From Numida meleagris (lineage: Eukaryota > Chordata > Aves > Galliformes > Numididae), in contig NC_034421.1 of assembly GCF_002078875.1 (NCBI RefSeq), positions 257,955 through 321,954 of the forward strand: 64,000 nt of DNA. Reading direction: 5' to 3'. The notes below the pieces were generated by a model, which searched no databases, was not told the DNA's origin, and was given only the letters and a program-made list of their open reading frames with translations. A program made the position numbers and the translations under genes. Numbering within the stretch: position 1 is the first letter of the stretch; the number at the start of each line of letters is the position of its first letter. Positions 56,319 to 64,000 of the stretch are shown here, one piece after another.

Positions 56319-56870
56319 CAAGCATATGTGGCAGAAAATGTAGAGAAGATATATGTTCTGTGGAACAGTAGGCTGAGAATGAGAGGTGTGCTACGTTCAG
56401 TGATTAGCAAATAAGTTATTGGAAAATGAACTGTGTGACCTTGCAAAAAGAGCTGCTCCACTACTTTGTGCTTCAGACACTAGCTCTATAATCAGATAAA
56501 CCAATGACCAATGATCATCAGAATTTTGGGGGTAAGTCAGCGCATTATCACTTAAGCATCATGGCAGTTCTATTAATATATCATAATTAAATGACAAGCC
56601 CTGAGGGTATCAGAAAAAGTAAAGTCTTTCGCTAAGGCAGTATCTTTCCATTAAAAAACAACTCCTGTTAAATTCTTATAGCCTGCCTAAAACTAACTAG
56701 AAGTGATAAAGAAAAATACTTGAAGGTATCTGCTATTTACTAATATTTAGGCATATATGTAACCATAAACTGAGTTAATTCAATATTGTGTGGTTGTCCA
56801 GAAAGGTAATCAAGAAGTTGAAGTTTAATCTTGATGTACATACTGATAAAACAGACAATTTAAAAAATAA
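56319..56870. other. Intergenic sequence, nothing recognised
   Basis: AT-rich, no gene or repeat seen. Confidence 0.5.
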
Positions 56871-56941
56871 AGGCTGGACTTGGAACTGGAAGATCTTTAA
56901 GGTCCTTTCCAATCCACACCATTCTGTGATTCTGTGATTCA
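56871..56941 (+). mobile_element. CR1 3' end fragment
   Basis: GGAACTGGAAGATCTTTAAG, GGTCCTTTCCAATCCA and two ATTCTGTG tail units mark the extreme 3' end of a severely 5'-truncated CR1. Confidence 0.88.
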
Positions 56942-59223
56942 CATAGAATTGTCACCTTTTATACTCATTTGAAAAGATTAGTTTCTGTGTGCTTTTGGAC
57001 ACAATCTCCTGAAAAAAAAGCTTCTCCTATGAAGCCAGTTATGTTTGCTTATGAGGCATGGTGGAATAATTGCATGCTGTTCAAGAGTGGGTCTGTGGGA
57101 AAATTACATAATGCCAATCAAAAGAAGTAAATACTGAAGAACATTTGTCTACAGAAACACACTCAACAAGCAGAGATGTAACAGACTGCATCTAACCATT
57201 GATGAGACCCATTTGACAACTGACAACTGACAGTCCTTCTACACACCTATGGTCTTAAACCTATGGGATGGTCTTAACAGAGTAAGCTATGGGAATGAAT
57301 GATAAAATGGGAGCATCCTAAAAATAGTGAAGCATGATTAAAAATTTTGTTGAATGCAGTGGGATGGAATCAACGACCATAACATTTTTTGGAATAATTA
57401 ACTGTGCTGAATTTTTCATAGAAGAGCACAACATTCATACGGTATAATGATTACAGTGTGAAATGCATTTGAATTAGATAACGTTGTCATTGGGTACGTA
57501 AATTCATAGGGTCAGGAAGTGTTATCCTCCCCAGGTGCTAGGAATTATGTGTCTAACATTCTCTTGCAGCACACAGCACAGGCTACTATTAATAATATAT
57601 CCATAGCTGAACATAAGGTATGGAGAGAATGTTTAAAATGTTTAATTATTCAAATGAAAGAATTAATTGACTGTGCTTTTTTTTTTCAGTTCTACATTAT
57701 TTCTAAGCGTTAGAAGAGCTCAGCATGATAGGAAGAGTATAATAAATGCCTAGGAGGAAATAAAAAAATAAAATAAGTGGAAGCTTAAAACTTTCCTAAT
57801 GACTGAGGCTATGGGAAACACTGTGTACAAGCTGTCATTTGGAGTTACCTACATAAATCAAAAACATGATATATTTCTATTATTAGAGGCTCCTGAATGG
57901 AAAGAAATCAGATGAGAAAAATATGAGCTTGTAATTCCTAGTAGAGTGGTGGAGCTTATTAACAACCTAGTAAAGACTCTCACACAAATGGCAAGATTGC
58001 AGATTGGTATTGACCAATTAACTTTAATATCTAGAAAATATAATTGACCTTTTGCCTTTTAATTAAGCCTGTGTCACACTTGAATTCACAGTAAGATATG
58101 TGGCTATGCATGTGTCTATTCCCTATAAATGTTTTTTTATGTTAATATCTTTTAGTGAATGGAAGAAATCTTTTCAGGCTTTGATCTTTGGTGTTTAGGC
58201 TTAGACTAAAGAGGTGTCTCCTTACTCACATTTTAAGATGAGTTCCATAAATCAAGATGTTTTCAATGAATGCTGGGACCTTTTTTGTTATCACAGGAAT
58301 GACATTGTACTTCAGTGAAAACCTGAAGTAAGGCTTTGAATATGAATAATTAATCAGTAATTGAAGAGCTAGTGGAGTATATCTAGGGTTGGTATAGTAT
58401 TTGTACTTGTCCTACAACTTGAGTTTTGAAGAATTAAGTGAAGTCAAAATGATTCACATTTAGACTTTCTGTGACAACTGGAAGATGATACTCTGCTCAC
58501 CAATGAAACTCTTCTTTCTTCTTCTGTCTTTCCTCATATTAATCTGAAGTAGCTCCTTCATCTGTTATTAATGGTTTCTGTTAAGAAAATAAATACAACA
58601 GAAAGAAACAAACAACAGTTACGCTGAGAAGATAAATATGGAATTCAGAGTCCAAACTGTAGCTGAATAGAAAGAAGCATCTGCTTACTATCTTCTGCTA
58701 GATATTTAACTTCCATAGATGGGCACCATGTGAGATACAGCACTTAATTAATTGGTTGTCATGTTTTCCGCTTAGTATGCAGACTTTTAGGTTTACTCTG
58801 CTGAGGCATCTAACTTCCTATATGTCCTCCATGGAGGACCATCTAACTTCCTATATGTCCTCCATGGAGGACCAGATGTCTGTCTTGATTCCAAAATGTC
58901 AGTAACTTTTTACCTTCATGAGTTCTCAGGCAATTCTACCTAGTCTAACCTGCTACCATACTGATTGTTTCTTTGAAAAGTACTAAAGAATTCTGAATTG
59001 TTTAGAATTTGCCAGGGCTGGACTTTTGACAAAGTAACATTCATGATGTTTCCTAGATGGAAATCATCACATTCCTTGTTAGAATAGGCTGATGAGAAAG
59101 CAACTACTCTATTTGCTTCTCCAGGGCTAATTTGTTCAAGAGCACATCAAATTTAACTGGAAGCATCATGCCAGACACTGAAGAAAACAATTCTGTCCCA
59201 GCTGAAACTAAGACATTTTCTTA
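56942..59223. other. Intergenic sequence between the two LTRs
   Basis: No retroviral gag, pol or env homology is seen between the LTRs, and their opposite orientation argues against a provirus. It contains the 33-bp tandem duplication at 58808-58873. Confidence 0.55.
58808..58873. repeat. 33-bp tandem duplication containing a 16-bp perfect palindrome
   Basis: Two identical 33-bp units are adjacent. Each contains GTCCTCCATGGAGGAC, which equals its own reverse complement (58824-58839 and 58857-58872). Confidence 0.95.
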
Positions 59224-59761
59224 TGTCATGGTTTCATGGTTCTTCATTGGTATTCCACATCATAACATCATGGAGTGCACAGGGAGTTAAAGAGTTAATG
59301 CTGCAGATTCGTGAATTGTCAATATATATTTCATGAGTTCTGGTCACCTGGTCTTGGAAGAGAAGAATGTACTATGACTCTCAGAAGACTTCATTATTCT
59401 GTTTCCGTTTTCTGTTTGGAGGGAAAGATAAAATGGACTGAGAGTCACAAGACAGCCCTTTTTGCTCCTTGGCTGCTTTGCCTACAGCATTACAGTAAGA
59501 ACTTTGGTTTTGGAAACTCTCTTTCACATTTTATTTGATTTATTAGCTTTATTATCTATATTAAATTATCTCACATTCCACTACTATATTTAGTAAACTG
59601 AGGTGTTATTTTTTTTTCCTTTGGCTCATTGCCGCTGTTTTCCTTGTCCAGGCCTGTCCCTCTGCCTTTTCCCTTTCTCCTCCCACCTCCCCCCTTCTCC
59701 AGGGCATGGATCCATGGGTTCCTTCACCCCCTTGTCGTGGAAACCAGGCCAAACCGTGACA
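59224..59761 (+). mobile_element. Endogenous retrovirus solo LTR, copy 2
   Basis: Begins TGTCATGG and ends CCGTGACA, with TG...CA termini. The first about 80 bp match the reverse complement of copy 1 (TTGGTATTCCACATCAT and GTTAAAGAGTTAAT), and a pyrimidine-rich stretch before the end also corresponds. The middle differs, suggesting another subfamily. I see no clear target duplication (TCTTA against ATTCA). No retroviral coding sequence adjoins it. Confidence 0.7.
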
Positions 59762-59777
59762 ATTCATTAATTTTATC

Positions 59778-59918
59778 TAGGCTGAATGGGGCTTTGAGGA
59801 ACATGATCTGGTGGGAAGTGTCCCTGCCAATAGCAGGAGAGTTGGAACTAGATGATCTTAAAGTTCCCTTCCAACCCGAACCATTCTATGATTCTGTGAT
59901 TCTATGATTCCATGATTT
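59778..59918 (+). mobile_element. CR1 3' end fragment with four tail units
   Basis: GCTGAATGGGGCTTTGAGG, GTTGGAACTAGATGATCTTA and a tail of four 8-bp ATTCYRTG-type units (59883-59914) are typical of CR1. It begins only about 17 bp after the end of LTR copy 2. Confidence 0.92.
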
Positions 59919-61903
59919 TCAAGCAAGCTGCAGTCAAAGTTTAAGTATTAAATATTAAATGTATAGCCATCTAAACAAGGTATTTGCACAAGTGAGTACA
60001 TCTTCATCCACCTAGCAAGAAGGATGAGAAATCAGTACAGAGAAGAAGCCTGTGCATAAAATCTGTGCATAAATTCTGTCTGCCCTAAGCTCTCTTTTGA
60101 GAATTTATTTGGGACCGAACTGACTTTTTTATATGGCTGAATTTCTTTCCCAGTGCAGGTTTTGTAAGCCAGTGTTGCTAAGCTTTAGGAGGGATCCCCC
60201 ACTGTGCAATTTAAGTCATTGACCACTGTACATGGTCTGTTCATGCACTTGGTATGCTACAATACTTAAAGTCCATTTATATTGTAAATAAGGATGAGAT
60301 GTCTGCTTAGGAACAGGCTTGGAAGCACTGACCTGAAAAAGCATCTGTTACCTTGCTCTCAGCCAGAAATAATGATATCATAAACAGACTAGTACTAAAA
60401 TTTCCAGTTTGGGCTTCCAAAGCCAGAAGACATCTGTAGTTCAGGTGTTGTGCTTTGTTTTTGCCCTTCTGCTCCTCATTGGGCCCACAGGAACCCTTTC
60501 TCTTAATATAAAGAGTGATTTTTTTTTTTTAACTAGCAACCATTAGAAAATCCATGCTTTTCAAGCTTCTGCCAAGTTGTCTTAATTGGGCTCTTTGGAT
60601 GAAAAAAAGCTAGCATAAGGCTACACTAGTAGTCTCAAAGCTCTGATTTTCATGCTTCAGCACTAATTTACTTCTGGATAAACTTTGGTTAATCAGATTT
60701 CTGCAACTCAGGCAAATAAAGAGCCAAATTCACCCTGGCTGAAAGGAGCCCTGATCTAAGTCCATTAGAATTCCATTCTCCCAGTATTTACTATTTTATG
60801 CAGCTTCTAAAGTATAATTGTTTTGGAGGCATCCAGATGTGTACACAGGTAAAGTATTTCAGTAGATAAAATCCACTCAAAATTAATTTCACAATGGAAA
60901 ATGTTTTAGTCAACTCCTAGTATACTGTCTAACATTCAAAAACCATGGATACTGACATTTGGTTTGCCTGCAACAATAATTCTTTCACTTACTCTTGAGA
61001 GTACCTTTGTCTACAGATGAAAGATCAGCATCTTGCCCACAGCCACGTAGTCTTTGACTTGCAGTGACCCTGCCAGCAAGGATACAAAGCAGTGCAAGAT
61101 GCAATGGTATTCTTAGGCAACACAGCTAATAGGAATTGGAAAACTTAAGTAATAGTGCTTTCTATTTAAAAAAGAGTTGAGTAAATATCCTGAGAAAGAT
61201 TCTGTGAACTGATGCCATTCCTATTTTTTCACACACTTCCTTCCTTGAAGAAAGACATTTGTAATATTGCTGCATTCTTATAGTATTTATTTCGTCTTCT
61301 AGACTGAAAAAACAAACCTGCCATATTTGCATAAATCCCATGTAAATAGAAAAAGTGCAAAGTAGAAAGACTTTCTCACTGAGATCCTGAACAATAAATC
61401 TCACCTGAACAAACATAATAAAGCCATTCTGGGTAAAACTTGACTAAGATGATTGAGCAGACAGATAGGTATAAAATATATATGTATATATATATATGTG
61501 GGTTTTTTTTTTTTTTTTTTTTTCCAAAAAGGAGAACTCACATTTATTTATTAACCTGCTACGGCATTTGAAAGGTTGTTTGGTACACATAAGAATCAAG
61601 AGAGTAAAACAACATGTGGATGTTACTTCTGCAAAAATTGTACACCTCTCTCTTACAGTCTAGACTACATCAAAAGTGAAGAGAACATATGATTTTGCGG
61701 ATTCTGCAAGTAAATTCATAAAGACTAACGAGACTCAACAGATTTTTAGGGCAAAATCATAAACTTGTTATGGTGAGCACCTTAATGTGTGGAGGGGGGA
61801 GAAGTGCCAGCTGGATCCATCATCTAACTTGGGAATTTTACTATGTTCATCACCATGGTACCAGAACACTTTACAAGCTCTAAGAGTAATCACAATTAAA
61901 GGG
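59919..61903. other. Intergenic sequence, no gene seen
   Basis: AT-rich. Contains a TA-rich microsatellite at 61477-61498 followed by a T tract of about 21 at 61503-61523. No coding homology. Confidence 0.5.
61477..61523. repeat. TA microsatellite and T homopolymer
   Basis: Interrupted TA/TATG units are followed after GTGGG by about 21 T. Confidence 0.8.
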
Positions 61904-62715
61904 TCATAGAATCATAGAATCGTTTGTGTTGGAAGGCATTCTTAAAGGTTATCTAGTCCAACTCCCCTGCAGTGGTACAGGGACATCTACAGGGACATCT
62001 ACAGCTAGATCAGGTTGTTCAGAGCATGGTCCATCCTGACCTTGAATATCTCCAAGGATGGGGCACCCACATCTCTGGGCAACCTGTGCTAGTGCCTCAC
62101 CATTCTTACCATAATAAACTTCTTCCTTATATCCAATCTAAATCTCCCCTATTTCAATTTGAAACCATTTCCCCTTGTCCTATCACAACAGACCCTGCTA
62201 AAGAGTCTGTCCCCTCCTTTCATATAGCCCCCCTTTAGATACTGGAAGGCGGCTATCAGGTTGAACAGCTCCTGATCTCTCAGCCTGTCTTTGTAGGGGA
62301 GGCGTTCTGTCCCTTGGATCATTTTTGTGGCCCTCCTCTGGACATGCTCCAACAGATCCATGTCTTTCCTGTACTGAGGACTCCACATCTGGACACAGTG
62401 CTCCAGGTGAGGCCTCACCTGCACACAGCAGAGGGGTGGAATCACCTCCCTTGCCCTGCTAGCCATGCTGCTTTGGATGCAGCCCAGGATGTAGTTGGCT
62501 TTCTGGGCTGCGAGGGCACATTGCTGGCTCATGTCCAGCTTTCCATTCACCAGTCCTTTTCAGCAGGGCTGTGCTCAATCCTTCCATCCCCCCGTTTATA
62601 TTGGTAGTGGGGGTTGCCTTGACCCAGGTGCAAGACCTTGCACTTGGCTTTGTTGAACCTCATGAGAGGTGCACTGCTCAAGCCTGTCTAGGTCTCTTAA
62701 GATGGCATCCCCTTC
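61904..62715 (-). mobile_element. CR1 LINE, 5'-truncated, minus orientation
   Basis: Begins on the plus strand with TCATAGAATCATAGAATCG, the reversed CR1 tail. The minus-strand frame at 62550-62149 reads KLDMSQQCALAAQKANYI, EHVQRRATKMIQGTE and YLKGGYMKGGDRLFSRV, the CR1 ORF2 C-terminus. Further upstream it reads an [18 protein letters not shown] block near 62665-62625. It seems a different subfamily from the copy at 39602. A 12-bp tandem duplication (ACAGGGACATCT, 61977-62000) lies in its 3' part. Confidence 0.92.
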
Positions 62716-64000
62716 CTCTAGGTTTCTGTTTGTATGTGAGGAAGGATGGCTTAGTTAATCTCATTATTATTATTATTGTGAAATAAGAAGATGAAAATAG
62801 TGAAATTTACATTTTACTCTGAAGGAGCTGAGATTTGTAATTGTTCCAGTATCATAGGGAATGAACTTCACAGCTGTATGCCAGCTGGCAAGAAAATTTT
62901 ATCTGTTCATGGCATAGAGATGAGTCTTCTCTTGTCCCTGTGGAATGCAACTGTACTGAAAGGTCATGAAGTCAGACAAAAGCAACCTTCATCCTCTTAC
63001 ACTGTCAGGGCACGCAAAAGTTGCTTAGGATAGATGTAGGCAGGAAGGTAGAGACAAGGATTGTTGAATGCACTGCTGATTTTTATTGGCTTCCCAAGCA
63101 AGCAGCTACCTTCAGCCTTTGTGCTACAGAGCCGTCCTTATCACTCTGCCAGCAGACCGTGCCTCCCTTGGGCTTCAATATGCTGATGGACATAGAAACC
63201 AGAGCTCTGTCTGAATACATTGTGAGCAGTATATAGCTATCTGAACTGGAGCTGAAGGGTGCACTGTATGTAAAATATTCCTTAAATATGTCCATATTCC
63301 TTCTACATAATATGCATGAGAATCTGGCCCTTATCTTTGTTACTTTTGTCTAACATTTTTCTACGGCTTTTTTTCTTCTTAGATCCTTTAATGTTGTTGT
63401 TTTTTTCTTTCACTATGAATAACACAAACCTTATACCAACTTTATAAAGTGATCCCATTGCAACCAAAGGAATTTTACATCCTATAAAGAACACCTCAAT
63501 GAGAATAAAGTTATCAAATCTTGATCCTTACAGTGAAATCTTCTCTCCTGTTAATGGTAATATTCCTTTCAACACTAATGAGATTTTGTCCTCTGTGTAC
63601 AGCTATCAATAAGTAATTAACGACAACCAGCAGACTTAATACCCCAAATATCCTTTGCAATAAGATGAAAAGACTGAAAACTGATACAGATTCAGTCTTT
63701 GCATGGAGGATCTATTTCTGATCTTGCTATACAATTTTTTTTAAACTTAAGCTAAACATCATGAGAGAAACAAATGAGATAATTTGGTATTATGAGATCT
63801 CTACTCTTTTTCACTTATGGTCATTTTATGTATTTAAATACCTGCATAGAAAAGTGATCTGGTTATTCAGCCATCAAAATAATCTCTTTCTCCATCATAT
63901 TATAAAGGCTCACCTCAACTGTTCTACTTTGTACAGAAATTACATGTGATTTCCTTTTTAAATTTAGTATTTTTTTCTTTTTAAAGAAGAACAATCACTA
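62716..64000. other. Intergenic sequence to window end, no gene seen
   Basis: AT-rich with a short ATT run near 62764-62777. Short open frames have no recognisable domains. Confidence 0.5.

Noticed and set aside
55733..56371. Open frames rich in Arg, Lys, Phe and Pro
   Set aside because: They lie in the purine/pyrimidine tracts of a solo LTR and have no retroviral protein similarity.
55760..59761. A full provirus between the two LTRs
   Set aside because: The LTRs point in opposite directions, differ in the middle and enclose no retroviral gene remnants.
1..64000. A novel multi-gene or defence-like system
   Set aside because: The window holds one known vertebrate gene and transposable-element remains. 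No CRISPR array, operon or gene cluster is seen.

Overview
The window is nuclear DNA from a bird, most likely a galliform such as chicken or turkey. The evidence is a set of CR1 LINE fragments with the avian 3' tail of 8-bp ATTCTRTG-type units, two copies of a short mariner-like element of the Galluhop kind, avian-type retroviral solo LTRs, and long AT-rich introns. The window carries one recognisable protein-coding gene, CPPED1 (calcineurin-like phosphoesterase domain containing 1), complete and on the minus strand.

CPPED1 has four coding exons: exon 1 at 50645-50717, exon 2 at 40828-41046, exon 3 at 21594-22016 and exon 4 at 8833-9065. Together they give 948 nt, that is 315 residues plus a TAG stop. 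All six splice borders obey GT-AG and all three introns are in phase 1. The metallophosphoesterase motifs appear in order: D41-P-Q, G90-D91, G127-N-H-D130, Q205-H206 and G246-H-Y-H249. The promoter and 5' leader lie in a CpG island at about 50315-50910. This contains GC boxes and a YY1/TISU-like element whose ATG opens a reading frame that overlaps the CPPED1 start out of frame.

Layout: 1-8832 is sequence 3' of CPPED1, with a CR1 copy at 110-1033 and an LTR-like repeat at 2272-2558. Intron 3 (9066-21593) holds an old CR1 scrap and mariner copy 1. Intron 2 (22017-40827) holds mariner copy 2 in the opposite orientation, a mosaic LTR-like/CR1 repeat, an old CR1 body fragment and a younger CR1 3' portion. 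Intron 1 (41047-50644) holds a CR1 tail and an internally deleted CR1. From 50911 to 64000 lies upstream intergenic DNA with CR1 pieces and two solo LTRs in inverted orientation. I saw no exon of another gene. In human the neighbours are SNX29 and SHISA9 (established knowledge); neither is visible here.

I found no undescribed multi-gene system. The most interesting observations are the overlapping upstream frame at the CPPED1 start, the inverted mariner copies flanking a phase-symmetric exon 3, and the mosaic repeat at 31468-32061. Most other open frames in the window are short, lack family resemblance or fall in repeats.
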